DNA of 49,159 bases from Mesorhizobium sp. LSHC420B00 (GCF_000503055.1 NZ_AYVY01000009.1:137141-186299); one strand, 5' to 3'. Counted from the first letter of the stretch, positions 25,039 to 33,386 are shown. Program-made: numbers and translations. The notes: a model not told the origin generated them from the letters alone.

Positions 25039-25800
25039 TTGGACGAACCCAGGAAAGACGTGATCCGCGCGACCGACGCCGAGGCGATCAGGCTGGCAAA
25101 GACGCTGATCCGCAGCGCCCGTTTCGGCGCGCTGGCAGTGCTCGAGCCAGGAACCGGTTCGCCGCTGGCCAGCAGGGTCGGTGTCGCCACCGACATCGAC
25201 GGCACGCCATTGATCCTGGTGTCGATGCTGTCCGCCCATACCGGCGCTATCCTTGCCGACCCGCGCTGCTCGCTGCTCGTCGGCGAACCCGGCAAGGGCG
25301 ATCCGCTGGCGCATCCGCGATTGACGCTCGTCTGCCGCGCCGTACGGCTCGAACGCGGATCGAACGAACACGCCCGCGCCGAGCGGCGCTACCTCAACCG
25401 CAATCCCAAGGCGAAGCTCTATGCCGGGCTCGGCGACTTCTCGATCTTCCGGCTCGAACCGGAGCGCGCCAGCCTGAACGGCGGCTTCGGCAAGGCCTAT
25501 CTGCTCGAACGCGCCGATCTGGTCGCGACGGGAGCAATCGTTGAAGAGCTTGCCGCCGGCGAGCAATCGGCACTCGACCACATGAACGCCGACCATCTCG
25601 ATGCGATTGCCCTCTACGCAAGTCATTTCGGCGGGGCCGAGCGCGACGGCTGGATCGTCACCGGCTTCGACGCCGACGGGATGGATCTCGTATCCGGCGA
25701 CAATGTCTGCCGGGTCTTTTTTCCCAATCCGCTGCAGGCGGCACGCGACCTCAGGCCTGTCCTGGTCGACATGGCAAAGGCTGCCCGATCGGCAAATTGA
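25039..25800 (+). CDS. HugZ-like pyridoxamine 5'-phosphate oxidase-fold protein
   Basis: 253 residues in two parts. Residues about 10-165 form the split-barrel FMN-binding fold (ARFGALAVLE, ASRVGVATDIDGTPLILVS, DPRCSLLVGEPGKGDPLAHP). Residues about 170-250 are the DUF2470-type C-terminal domain with LDHMNADHLDAIALYA, whose histidines bind heme in HugZ-type heme oxygenases. A role in heme utilisation or flavin-dependent redox is therefore possible. Start TTG 25039, with GGTGG 6 nt upstream, matches the usual N-terminus; GTG 25060 is an alternative. It follows the SDR gene by 17 nt. Confidence 0.82.
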   Translation: MDEPRKDVIRATDAEAIRLAKTLIRSARFGALAVLEPGTGSPLASRVGVATDIDGTPLILVSMLSAHTGAILADPRCSLLVGEPGKGDPLAHPRLTLVCRAVRLERGSNEHARAERRYLNRNPKAKLYAGLGDFSIFRLEPERASLNGGFGKAYLLERADLVATGAIVEELAAGEQSALDHMNADHLDAIALYASHFGGAERDGWIVTGFDADGMDLVSGDNVCRVFFPNPLQAARDLRPVLVDMAKAARSAN

Positions 25801-25820
25801 TCACAGCCGCACAGTTAATC

Positions 25821-25841
25821 GGCTTGCATGGAAAGCAAGCC
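25821..25841 (+). terminator. Short hairpin after the HugZ-like gene
   Basis: GGCTTGC-atggaaa-GCAAGCC, 7-bp perfect stem followed by ttgag. A weak terminator candidate 20 nt after the stop codon; T-run absent. Confidence 0.35.
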
Positions 25842-25973
25842 TTGAGATTTGAGCGAAATGTTCTACCTTTGCGAGTGACGCTGAATCGCTGGCGTGCATC
25901 TATAGGGAAAGTCTATGGAATCCGACGCTATTGCCCCCATAGCGGCGGATGAGCAGGAAGGCATGGGGGATCT

Positions 25974-26312
25974 ATGGTCTCGAACAAGCTAGTCGCCAAC
26001 GCCGGAGCCGCGGCCGCGTTTCTGACGCTGATGGGCAACGAAAAACGTTTGTTGATCATGAGCTATCTGGCCGAGGGCGAAATGTCGGTCGGCGCCATAG
26101 CCGAGAAAGTGTCGCTCAGCCAATCCGCTTTGTCGCAGCATCTGGCCAAGCTCAGGGCTTCCGACCTTGTCGAGACCCGTCGCGACCGGCAAATGATCTA
26201 TTATTCCTGCAAATCCGGCGCGGTACGCGAACTGCTGCACATGCTGGACGGCATTTTCGGCGAAGGTGAACTGTCGCAGATGGCTCACCGGCTGCGTCGC
26301 GCCGGGACCTGA
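25974..26312 (+). CDS. ArsR/SmtB-family transcriptional regulator
   Basis: 112 residues, one winged helix: GNEKRLLIMSYLAEGEMSVG, recognition helix LSQSALSQHLAKLRASDLVE, wing TRRDRQMIYYSCKSG. The ELCVCD metal site of ArsR/SmtB is missing and only one Cys is present, so it is probably not a metal sensor; the QSALSQHLAKLR pattern is shared with NolR- and HlyU-like regulators. ATG 25974 has GGGGGA immediately upstream, a strong signal. The target is unknown; the intergenic region before it (25842-25973) may hold its operator. Converges with the L,D-transpeptidase gene across a 17-bp repeat array. Confidence 0.85.
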   Translation: MVSNKLVANAGAAAAFLTLMGNEKRLLIMSYLAEGEMSVGAIAEKVSLSQSALSQHLAKLRASDLVETRRDRQMIYYSCKSGAVRELLHMLDGIFGEGELSQMAHRLRRAGT

Positions 26313-26335
26313 TTGGCCGGGGCGGAGAACGCCCC

Positions 26336-26420
26336 GCCAAGTCCGTTTGGTCGCCAAGTCCGTTTGGCCGGCAAGTCCGTTTGGCCGGCAAGTCCGCTTT
26401 GCTGCCAAGTCCGCCTGCTA
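26336..26420. repeat. Array of five 17-bp palindromic repeats
   Basis: Five head-to-tail units starting at 26336, 26353, 26370, 26387 and 26404. Consensus GCCAAGTCCGTTTGGCC; units 1-3 are nearly identical, 4 and 5 diverge. Each of the first units is itself an inverted repeat (GCCAA...TTGGC). The array fills the gap between two convergent genes, and the stop codon of the L,D-transpeptidase lies in the last unit. Not a CRISPR array, as there are no spacers. Confidence 0.9.
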
Positions 26421-27422
26421 CTGAGCGCGCTCTTCGGCGGCCTGCGCAATCTCGTCCTTGAACTCGACCTTCGTGCCAGGCTGCACCATGGAGGCGAGGT
26501 CTTCGGCATCCCAATTGGTCAACCGGATGCAGCCATGGGAAAAGGTCGTGCCGATCTTGCCCGGTTCCGGCGTGCCGTGGATGCCGTAGCTTTCGATGGA
26601 AAGATCGATCCAGACCGATCCCACCGGATTATTCGGCCCGGCAGCGATAGTGAAGGGCCGCTTGGTCTTGACCCCCTTGAAAGCGAAGTCCGGATCATAG
26701 TGATAGGTAGGGTTGTGCACCACGCGCTTGACCTCTGCCGTGCCGCTTGGCGCCGGTTTCTCGTCGCTCCCAATCGAGGCGGGGTAGACCGCCAGCCATT
26801 TGCCGGCACGGTCGAGCACACGCACCAGGCGAGCGCCCTTGTCGATCTCGACGGCGGCAACCCCGGCGGCAGGGTCGCCCCTGCCGACATCAGGCACCAC
26901 CAACGTCCTGCCTGGTTTCCTGAGACTGGTGCCAGGATTAAGCATTCTCAACAATTGTTCGCTGATATGGAAGCGCTCGGCCAACTTCTCCACCGCATTG
27001 CGGTAACCGAGCCGCCGCAAGCGGGCCATCCTCTCCAAGCGGGCCGGAATACGCTTGGTGAAAGGTCCGCGCACGTCCTTGCGCATCACCTCATAGGTCA
27101 CCAGCACCGGCCTGGCGGAGGTTGCGATGAGTTTGCTCCAGGTCTGTGGATCGAGCTTGCCGTCGGGCGGAAGTCCGTTTGCCGCCTGAAACGCGGCGAC
27201 GGCCTTGGCGAAGTTCTGGGAAAGACGACCGTCGATCAGGCCCGGCGAGAAGCGGGCGCGATCCAGAAGGATCTGCGCCTTCAGCAGCATCGGATCGACA
27301 CCCTTCGGTTCGCCGATAGTGAATTGGGCCTGATTGACGGTGGCTGGATCGAGCTTGGCTGCGCGAGCCACGCCGCATGCGAGGGCAAGCGTGGCGGCGA
27401 AGACGAGGAGGAGCCTGATCAT
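26418..27422 (-). CDS. L,D-transpeptidase (YkuD domain) with peptidoglycan-binding domain
   Basis: 334 residues with a Sec signal peptide (1-22, RAA|AK). Residues about 55-100 are a PG_binding_1 domain (SPGLIDGRLSQNFAKAVAAF, DGKLDPQTWSKL). Residues about 195-325 form the YkuD catalytic domain, including the Cys nucleophile in SHGCIRLTN and HGTPEPGKIG just upstream. It makes 3-3 cross-links or attaches proteins to peptidoglycan in the periplasm; L,D-transpeptidases are important for polar growth in Rhizobiales. ATG 27420-27422 has GGAGG upstream. The gene ends inside the last unit of the 17-bp array. Confidence 0.92.
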   Translation of the reverse strand: MIRLLLVFAATLALACGVARAAKLDPATVNQAQFTIGEPKGVDPMLLKAQILLDRARFSPGLIDGRLSQNFAKAVAAFQAANGLPPDGKLDPQTWSKLIATSARPVLVTYEVMRKDVRGPFTKRIPARLERMARLRRLGYRNAVEKLAERFHISEQLLRMLNPGTSLRKPGRTLVVPDVGRGDPAAGVAAVEIDKGARLVRVLDRAGKWLAVYPASIGSDEKPAPSGTAEVKRVVHNPTYHYDPDFAFKGVKTKRPFTIAAGPNNPVGSVWIDLSIESYGIHGTPEPGKIGTTFSHGCIRLTNWDAEDLASMVQPGTKVEFKDEIAQAAEERAQ

Positions 27423-27722
27423 CGATGTCCTCCCAGGACTGCAGCAGGAGCCCGCTTCTATGACGCGGCATGGCCCTGTGTGGTTCCTTCGCCCGATCGA
27501 AATTCTGAATTGAAGCGGCTTGGCCGAAGGGCCGTGCCGCGGGAATCAAGTATTTCTCGTCGCCAGGGGGCCTCGGCCCGGCGTCCAGTGATTGGGCTTG
27601 ACCGTTCGAACGGCGTGCATCCATTTGGACGCTGAGATACGGTCCGAGCTTCGGATCCGGCATCATGCCTTCCGAAACCGAATCCCGATTCGCGGCCGAT
27701 GCCATGGTCGGCCGAGGAAGCC
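27423..27722. other. Intergenic region, no gene seen
   Basis: 300 nt between the divergent L,D-transpeptidase and RNA methyltransferase genes. No convincing ORF, RNA gene or terminator. Both promoters should lie here but no near-consensus hexamer pair stood out. Confidence 0.6.
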
Positions 27723-28520
27723 ATGAATCCGATCCGCATAGACGACCCGCAGGATCCCCGCGTCGCCGCCTATCTCGACATCCGGGAGCGAGATCTTGCC
27801 GGCCGGCAAGGCCGTTTCGTCGCCGAAGGCAAGGTGGTGCTCGACACGCTGCTCGCCGCCCGGCGCTTCGAGGCAGAATCGGTGCTGGTACTCGAAAACC
27901 GGCTGGCCGGCCTCGATGACGTCCTGCGCAAGGCGCCTGCCGGGCTCCCGATCTATGTCGCATCCAGCGAAATCATGGACAGGATCGCCGGATTCCACAT
28001 GCATCGCGGCATATTGGCGATCGGCCGCAAAGGTGCGGCCATCTCCGCTGAGGCCTTGCTCGGCGCGCTGCCCGCCCGCGCGCTGATCGTTGTGCTGGTC
28101 GGCATCGCCAATCATGACAATATGGGCTCGATCTTCCGCAATGCCGCCGCCTTTGGCGCGGATGCCGTGCTTCTCGATCCGACCTGCTGCGATCCGCTGT
28201 ACCGCAAGGCAATCCGCGTCTCGGTGGGCGCCGCCTTGAAAGTCCCCTTCGCCTCCTTTGCCGACGCCGCCGGCTGCATCGCCATACTCGACCAGCAAGG
28301 CTTCAGCCAATTCGCGTTGTCGCCGCACGGGCAAATCGACATTCGCGATGCCAAGAGAAACGAGCGGCTGGCTCTCTATCTCGGCACCGAGGGCGAAGGC
28401 CTGCCGGAAAGCCTGCTTGCTCGCCTGCAGACGCTGCGGATCGGTATGGCGCAGGATTTCGACAGCCTGAATGTCGCAGCGGCGTCAGCCATCGCACTTC
28501 ATCATTTTTCCGGGGCCTGA
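27723..28520 (+). CDS. TrmH/SpoU family RNA 2'-O-methyltransferase
   Basis: 265 residues. SPOUT knot motifs are all present: motif 1 DNMGSIFRNAAAFGAD, motif 2 LYLGTEGEGLPE, motif 3 FDSLNVAAASAIAL. An N-terminal substrate-binding domain (about 1-100, DLAGRQGRFVAEGKVVL) resembles the L30e-like extension of RlmB/TrmH-type proteins acting on rRNA or tRNA ribose. The exact RNA target cannot be told. Start ATG 27723 has GAGGAAG upstream; an in-frame start at 27699 adds eight residues without a ribosome-binding site. Confidence 0.9.
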   Translation: MNPIRIDDPQDPRVAAYLDIRERDLAGRQGRFVAEGKVVLDTLLAARRFEAESVLVLENRLAGLDDVLRKAPAGLPIYVASSEIMDRIAGFHMHRGILAIGRKGAAISAEALLGALPARALIVVLVGIANHDNMGSIFRNAAAFGADAVLLDPTCCDPLYRKAIRVSVGAALKVPFASFADAAGCIAILDQQGFSQFALSPHGQIDIRDAKRNERLALYLGTEGEGLPESLLARLQTLRIGMAQDFDSLNVAAASAIALHHFSGA

Positions 28521-28627
28521 TGCATGTCGCGCAAAAGTGTGCAGCGGTTTTGCGGTAACGACATGCATCAAAACAAGAACATAAAGCGCGTCGCATGAGG
28601 CCGGTCGAACACGACGCGCTTTAGAGC
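28519..28627. repeat. Two-hairpin intergenic repeat, family B (copy 2)
   Basis: GATGCATGTCG...CGACATGCATC encloses CGCAAAA-gtgtgcagcgg-TTTTGCG; a second hairpin AAAGCGCGTCG...CGACGCGCTTT follows after an aaaacaagaacat linker. Architecture equals copy 1 in the opposite orientation, but the stem bases differ while remaining paired. Begins at the stop codon of the SpoU methyltransferase gene. Confidence 0.85.
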
Positions 28628-28657
28628 CGGGCGTCTCGCTCTTGCGCTTGCGGCGTC

Positions 28658-29821
28658 TCAGTTGGTCGATGCGGCCTTCTGCAGCGCCCGCACGCGATCG
28701 GCAAGGCTGCGTCCGCCGCTCTCCGGCCGCGCATCCTCAGGCGCTGCAAGCGCCTGGGCGATCGGCGAATCCGGGCCGTCGAGCTTGGCCGTCAAGGCGA
28801 CGACTTGCGCTGCCAGATCGTTCATCTCTTCGCGCAATGCCGCGCTGGCGCTGCCGGTATCGTCTCCGGCGTGTGATTTCGATGTTTCGACGGCAGCAAG
28901 ATCTGTCTTCAGCCTCCTGTTCTCGCGTGCCAGCGATGTCAGCCTGGCCTCCAGCCGCTCGCGGTCGGCATCGAGCTTGGCGCTTGCCTTTTCGATGTCG
29001 CCGTTGGCGGTCGCATTGACCTGGCTTCCTGGCATGCCGGCAAGGGCCGCCGCAGGCGGGCTTTCAGCGCCTTTCGCCCTTTCGCGAAGGCGCACCAGTT
29101 CCTTTTCGCGGCGCTCCAGCCTGTCCTCGCGATCGGCCAACGTGGCGAGCAGGCGTTCGACCTTCTTTTCCAAGTCGCCGGTTCTTTTCTTCTCGGCCTT
29201 CAGCGCGTCCCGCAAAACCTTGCTTTCGGCTGTCAATTCCTGGCTGCGCCTGTCCGCCTCCTTGCGCTGGCCGCGCAGCAGCGAAATGTCGCTTGCCAGC
29301 TTCTGCAGCTCGGATTCGCGCGCCACCAGCTCGATCTGCCGGCTGCTGGACGAAAAACTGGCGTCGTCATACATGTGCTCCAGTTTTCGCAGTTCGAGCC
29401 CGCGCTTTTCGAGCGCGCGCTCGGTCTCCGCAAGCCTCTCCGACAGCTGCTGCCGCTGCTCATCGCGCTTGCGAAGCTCCTCGCTCCTGGTTGTGAGGTC
29501 GGCGACGACCCGGTTCTTATCCTGCCGCTCGGCCGCCAATTCCTTCAGGGCTTCGCGGTCGCGGCCGATCTCGACCAGCTGTTCGGCGGCTTTCTCGCGC
29601 AATGACTTGATGGTCATTTCGAGCCGGCGCGCCGAAACGGCGAACTCGGCGCGGACGCGATCCTTGTCCGCCTGGATCTCGGCCAGCGTCAGCGGCATCG
29701 AACCCTCGACGCGCCTGCGCGTCAGCGCCACCGCCCGCCGCCAGACGGCCGGGGCAATCATCAGCGCCAGAAAGCCCGCGCAGAGAAAGCCGAGGACAAA
29801 GAACAGGATCGACTGGACCAA
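28658..29821 (-). CDS. Membrane-anchored coiled-coil protein
   Basis: 387 residues. An N-terminal membrane helix (about 3-24, SILFFVLGFLCAGFLALMIA) is followed by a long cytoplasmic coiled coil from about 45 to 260 (heptads such as LEKRGLELRKLEHMYDD and ELQKLASDISLLRGQRKEAD), a disordered Ala/Pro/Ser part and a further coiled segment (RERLEARLTSLARENRRLKTD). The topology, inner-membrane anchor with extended coiled coil, suggests a scaffold or cell-envelope organiser; it is next to eipA. The start codon is TTG at 29819-29821; no ATG lies in frame upstream before a stop. Function unknown. Confidence 0.78.
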   Translation of the reverse strand: MVQSILFFVLGFLCAGFLALMIAPAVWRRAVALTRRRVEGSMPLTLAEIQADKDRVRAEFAVSARRLEMTIKSLREKAAEQLVEIGRDREALKELAAERQDKNRVVADLTTRSEELRKRDEQRQQLSERLAETERALEKRGLELRKLEHMYDDASFSSSSRQIELVARESELQKLASDISLLRGQRKEADRRSQELTAESKVLRDALKAEKKRTGDLEKKVERLLATLADREDRLERREKELVRLRERAKGAESPPAAALAGMPGSQVNATANGDIEKASAKLDADRERLEARLTSLARENRRLKTDLAAVETSKSHAGDDTGSASAALREEMNDLAAQVVALTAKLDGPDSPIAQALAAPEDARPESGGRSLADRVRALQKAASTN

Positions 29822-29989
29822 GATGACTATCCGTTATGCATGGCCGGCCGTTATGGGCGGCAGGCAATGGTCAAAGTTCGACTTTGCCATCTTCGCATGA
29901 CGGAAATCCGGCGCCGCGGCAAGGGTCTGCCGCGGCAAAGCTCAGACCGTGGGATCACAGGGCCAACCGCAGTGGCGCCATCGTGCAGG

Positions 29990-30571
29990 TCAGAACGGAT
30001 TCCAGGTCGCGCGTTGGGTGAGCTTGAGGTAGCCGAGATTGACGCCAAGACGGGCGCCGACGCCGGTACGGATCGGCACGAGCAGCACATTGTTGTTCTT
30101 CAGCACGTTGAAACCGACGCCGGCGATGACATAGGCAGAGCCGGCGACGCCGCCAAAGCGGTTATAGAGGCTGCTCACATCGTCGAGATTGTAGACCAGC
30201 ATCATCACGCGCGAGCCCTCGCCGCCGAAATCCCAGCCGAGCGACGGGCCTTGCCAGAACACTTTGTGATCGCCGGCATTCTTGGTGTAGAGCGTGCCTT
30301 CGCCATAGGTCAGGCCACCGATCAGCGCCCCGGACCCCTCTTCGCCGAGCAGATAGCCGTTCGGCAGGCCATAGGTGGCGAAAATCTTCTCGACGACCGT
30401 GGCCAGCCCACCCGATGTCGCGCCGAAGAATTTATGACCGGAATCAACGATCTCCTGGGCGGTGTACTCTTGCGCCCGCGCGGCCGATGTCGAAAAGGCG
30501 ACAAGGCCGATGAGCGCGATCGTCATTGAGATGACACGGAAAAAAGTCCGGTCGTAGAATCGGGAAACCAT
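29990..30571 (-). CDS. eipA: Envelope integrity protein EipA (DUF1134)
   Basis: 193 residues with a signal peptide (about 1-33, cleavage near RAQ-EY) and a DUF1134 domain covering the rest: QEIVDSGHKFFG, LPNGYLLGEEGSGALIGGL, YGEGTLYTKNAGDHKVFWQG, LGWDFGGEGSRVMMLVYN and a C-terminal NLGYLKLTQRATWNPF. In Brucella the homologue EipA is a periplasmic beta-barrel-like protein needed for envelope integrity and is controlled by CtrA. The presence of ctrA nearby fits, but I see only a partial CtrA-like half-site in its promoter. ATG 30569-30571 has GGAGAT upstream. Confidence 0.88.
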   Translation of the reverse strand: MVSRFYDRTFFRVISMTIALIGLVAFSTSAARAQEYTAQEIVDSGHKFFGATSGGLATVVEKIFATYGLPNGYLLGEEGSGALIGGLTYGEGTLYTKNAGDHKVFWQGPSLGWDFGGEGSRVMMLVYNLDDVSSLYNRFGGVAGSAYVIAGVGFNVLKNNNVLLVPIRTGVGARLGVNLGYLKLTQRATWNPF

Positions 30572-30911
30572 GCTTCCAATCTCCGTCAGGGAGCACTTTC
30601 GCCGACGCCTCGCACCCGTACGGCTCTTTGGCGGCCGTTAAGGATGACTGTTAGGGGCAAACTATGCCGTAATCCTTTTTCAACCATTAAACTCTCACAT
30701 GAACATGGCGGTTCGAAGGCTGTTTTCGCATGCCCGCGCAGCACCCAGGCTGCGTGAACACACCATTTTCGACAATGATAATTTTGGATTTGTTGCTGCA
30801 CGCACAAGCGCTGTGTATTCACAATGCTTGGGAGAGAGGGTGATTCGTGTGGACAGGCGTGATCATGATCGCCCGGTCATTTTGTTGTGAAATTTGCAGG
30901 GATTTTTGCCG
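30572..30911. other. Divergent promoter region eipA/chpT
   Basis: 340 nt, locally AT-rich around 30660-30700 and 30770-30800. TTAA half-sites occur at about 30638 and 30688 but neither forms a TTAA-N7-TTAA box (the first has TTAA-N9-TTAG). No convincing ORF or RNA gene was found. Confidence 0.5.
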
Positions 30912-31541
30912 ATGGCCGAGCTTTTCACCCTTTCCGCACCCGACCTGGCAGCGCTGCTGTGCAGTCGGGTCTGCCACGACATCATTTCGCCGGTCGGCGC
31001 CATAAACAACGGGCTTGAGCTGCTCGACGAAGGCGGCGCCGACGAAGACGCCATGAAGCTGATCCGCCAAAGCGCCAAAAACGCCTCCGCCCGCCTGCAA
31101 TTCGCCCGCATCGCCTTCGGCGCCGCCGGTTCGGCCGGCATGCTGATCGACACCGGGGACGCCGAGGCCGTGGCCATCGCCTTCCTGAAGAACGAGAAGC
31201 CGGAACTGGTCTGGAACGGAACCCGCGCCCTATTGCCCAAGAACAAGGTCAAGCTGCTGCTCAACCTCATCCTCGTCGCCAACGCCGCCATTCCGCGCGG
31301 CGGCAGGCTGGTGGTCACGCTGGAGAACCTCGAGACCGAGCCGCGCTTTGCGCTCGCGGCGAGCGGCCCGATGCTGCGCGTGCCGCCCAAATTCCTGGAA
31401 TTGCATTCCGGCCACAGACCGGAAGAGCCGATCGACGCGCATTCGGTGCAACCCTATTACACGCTGCTTTTGGCCCGCGAAGCCAACATGACGATATCGA
31501 TCCATGCGACCGCCGACGAGATCGTCCTTTCCGTAGCCTGA
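30912..31541 (+). CDS. chpT: Histidine phosphotransferase ChpT
   Basis: 209 residues. The DHp helix carries the phosphorylated His22 in SRVCHDIISPVGAINNGLEL, matching ChpT; the second domain is a degenerate GHKL/CA fold without ATP-binding N and G boxes (KVKLLLNLILVANAAIPRGG). In alphaproteobacteria ChpT receives phosphate from CckA and passes it to CtrA and CpdR. ATG 30912 lies downstream of an AGGGA box; a GTG or TTG-type start at 30894 would add six residues. It is followed by a response regulator gene and then, in opposite orientation, ctrA. Confidence 0.92.
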   Translation: MAELFTLSAPDLAALLCSRVCHDIISPVGAINNGLELLDEGGADEDAMKLIRQSAKNASARLQFARIAFGAAGSAGMLIDTGDAEAVAIAFLKNEKPELVWNGTRALLPKNKVKLLLNLILVANAAIPRGGRLVVTLENLETEPRFALAASGPMLRVPPKFLELHSGHRPEEPIDAHSVQPYYTLLLAREANMTISIHATADEIVLSVA

Positions 31542-31777
31542 AGTTCTCCAAAAGAGCGCGAAGTATTTCTCCAGGTCATATTTGCGGCACTGTCTTAACA
31601 TCTGCGAGACGGGCTTGCGGATTGATTGGATGAAGCATTGCGAAAGAAGATTTCGCTTACAACACCTTCAGGAAAATTTTACCTAACGGCTTTTCGGCTT
31701 CTTTACCAGATCGGCCTATGTTCCCCGGCAGATGCCACGACGCTGCCGGTTCGCCGCATGGCAAAGAGGGTCCGGGA

Positions 31778-32146
31778 ATGAAACGCTGCATGTTCGTCGA
31801 CAATTCGAGCGTCATCAGGAAGGTTGCAAAGCGTATCCTGGGCGGCTCCGGCATGATGGTGATCGAAGCCGCCAGCGGCCATGAGGCGATCGAGATGTGC
31901 ACTGCCGACATGCCGGACATCATCGTCGTCGACGGCGCCTTGCCGGACATGCAGGCGCAGGACCTCATCCGCCGCGTGCGCTCCATGGAAAGCCCGGTAT
32001 TGCCGCAAGTTCTGATTTCGCTGGTCGAGGTCGACGTCGGGGCGATCATGCGGGCAAAACGCGCCGGCGCCCAGGGTTACCTGCTGAAGCCGTTCAACCG
32101 GCCGCAATTGCTCGAGTGCTTCCGCGCCTTGAAGATTGCCGCCTGA
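31778..32146 (+). CDS. Single-domain response regulator
   Basis: 122 residues, receiver domain only. Phosphoacceptor Asp52 in IIVVDGALPDM, the Lys in YLLKPFNRPQ and the conserved Ser/Thr position (ISLVEVD, here Ser) are present. The acidic pair is Asp8-Asn9 (MFVDNSSV) instead of two acidic residues, which is unusual and may weaken Mg2+ binding. It is not CpdR, whose sequence is different. Lying 236 nt downstream of chpT, it is a possible extra phosphate acceptor or brake of the CckA-ChpT relay (inference). Start ATG 31778 follows AGAGGG. Confidence 0.85.
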   Translation: MKRCMFVDNSSVIRKVAKRILGGSGMMVIEAASGHEAIEMCTADMPDIIVVDGALPDMQAQDLIRRVRSMESPVLPQVLISLVEVDVGAIMRAKRAGAQGYLLKPFNRPQLLECFRALKIAA

Positions 32147-32250
32147 TCAGGGGTCGTTCCATTCCGATGAAATCGGGATGAGGCTCTATCCTATTGTTTT
32201 ACTGTGTTCTTTTCCGAAAACCGGCATCCACTTTTCGGGATCAGGCGCTG
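32147..32250. repeat. Two-hairpin intergenic repeat, family B (copy 3)
   Basis: An AT-richer first hairpin (ATTCCGAT...ATCGGGAT) and the hairpin CCGAAAA-ccggcatccac-TTTTCGG, joined by a ttgttttactgtg linker. The layout equals copies at 20248-20350 and 28519-28627. The ctrA stop codon at 32241-32243 lies in the end of this repeat. Confidence 0.8.
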
Positions 32251-32936
32251 ACGCGGATATCTTCCGGCTCACGCAGCACATAGCCGCGGCCCCAGACGGT
32301 CTCGATGTAATTCTGCCCGCCCGATGCGGCGTCGAGCTTCTTGCGCAGCTTGCAGATGAAGACGTCGATGATCTTCAGCTCCGGTTCGTCCATGCCGCCA
32401 TAGAGATGATTGAGGAACATTTCCTTGGTCAGCGTGGTACCCTTGCGCAGCGAGAGCAGCTCCAGCATCTGATATTCCTTGCCGGTCAGATGCACGCGCT
32501 GGCCACCGACTTCAACGGTCTTGGCATCGAGATTGACCACCAGGTCGCCGGTGGTGATGACCGACTGGGCATGGCCCTTGGAACGCCGCACGATGGCATG
32601 GATGCGGGCGACCAGTTCGTCCTTGTGGAAGGGCTTGGTCATGTAATCGTCGGCGCCGAAGCCAAGGCCGCGCACCTTGTCCTCGATACCGGCCATGCCG
32701 GAGAGGATGAGGATCGGCGTCTTCACCTTGGACAGGCGAAGTGTCCTCAAAACTTCATAACCCGACATGTCGGGGAGATTGAGATCGAGGAGAATGATGT
32801 CGTAATCGTAAAGCTTGCCTAGATCGACACCCTCTTCACCAAGGTCGGTCGTATAGACATTGAAACTTTCCGATTTCAGCATCAGCTCGATGCTTTGTGC
32901 GGTTGCACTGTCGTCTTCTATCAGCAGAACGCGCAT
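32241..32936 (-). CDS. ctrA: Cell-cycle master response regulator CtrA
   Basis: 231 residues, the canonical length. Receiver domain with acidic pair EDD at 7-9, phosphoacceptor Asp51 ([11 protein letters not shown]) and Lys in [10 protein letters not shown]; OmpR-type winged helix from about 125 ([43 protein letters not shown]). The recognition region is as in CtrA of Caulobacter and Brucella, so TTAA-N7-TTAA binding is expected. It controls the cell cycle, division and flagellar genes. The last residues lie at the edge of repeat family B, while the C-terminal degradation signal region is short (RVSA). Its long upstream region has CtrA and GANTC sites. Confidence 0.98.
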   Translation of the reverse strand: MRVLLIEDDSATAQSIELMLKSESFNVYTTDLGEEGVDLGKLYDYDIILLDLNLPDMSGYEVLRTLRLSKVKTPILILSGMAGIEDKVRGLGFGADDYMTKPFHKDELVARIHAIVRRSKGHAQSVITTGDLVVNLDAKTVEVGGQRVHLTGKEYQMLELLSLRKGTTLTKEMFLNHLYGGMDEPELKIIDVFICKLRKKLDAASGGQNYIETVWGRGYVLREPEDIRVSA

Positions 32937-33386
32937 TTCATTCCCCTTTTCTGCCGCCGGACCATTTCACGACCCGTCCAGGACCGGAGCAGTGATTGCC
33001 TGAGCAGAGGCTGCCATCGAATGGTTAATAAAACCTAATTCCCCGTCCATGACGGTATCAGATTTTTTAACCCCTTTCTACACCTTGTTGAATCCAATAA
33101 TGAATCACAGACCCAAACCGTTAATGCAGCACATTAATAAGCCAGACTAAGTGACTCTTCGGACTCGTTGGCCGGGTTTCGCGACGAGTAGCAGAATTTT
33201 TACCCGCCCTTAAGTCCTGAGCCGTATGATTAACAATGCCCGTAAACGAATGGTTACCGCCGGCAAAAAACTTTAGGAGTTTGTTTCCCATAGTTCCGGG
33301 AAAGCCGGTGGAAACGGGTGAAGCCTGGGCCTTGCCGGGTGAATTGGACGATATGTGCAGGTGTGCGTTTCCGGGAGTACCGAATC
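32937..33386. promoter_or_regulatory. ctrA/fliJ divergent control region with GANTC sites and a CtrA-like box
   Basis: 450 nt without a gene. GANTC (CcrM methylation) sites at 33090-33094, 33102-33106, 33153-33157, 33162-33166 and 33382-33386. A CtrA-like box TTAA-TAAAACC-TAAT is at 33025-33039 (7 of 8 consensus bases), about 90 nt before ctrA. Further TTAA half-sites are at 33067, 33120 and 33133. The composition is distinctly AT-rich between 33020 and 33150. Confidence 0.65.

Noticed and set aside
26336..26420. CRISPR array
   Set aside because: Units are directly adjacent with no spacers and are only 17 bp; no cas genes in the window.
30638..30655. CtrA box in the eipA/chpT intergenic region
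   Set aside because: Half-sites are 9 nt apart, not 7, and the second is TTAG.
31778..32146. CpdR
   Set aside because: Length fits, but the sequence around the phosphorylation site and C-terminus differs from CpdR.
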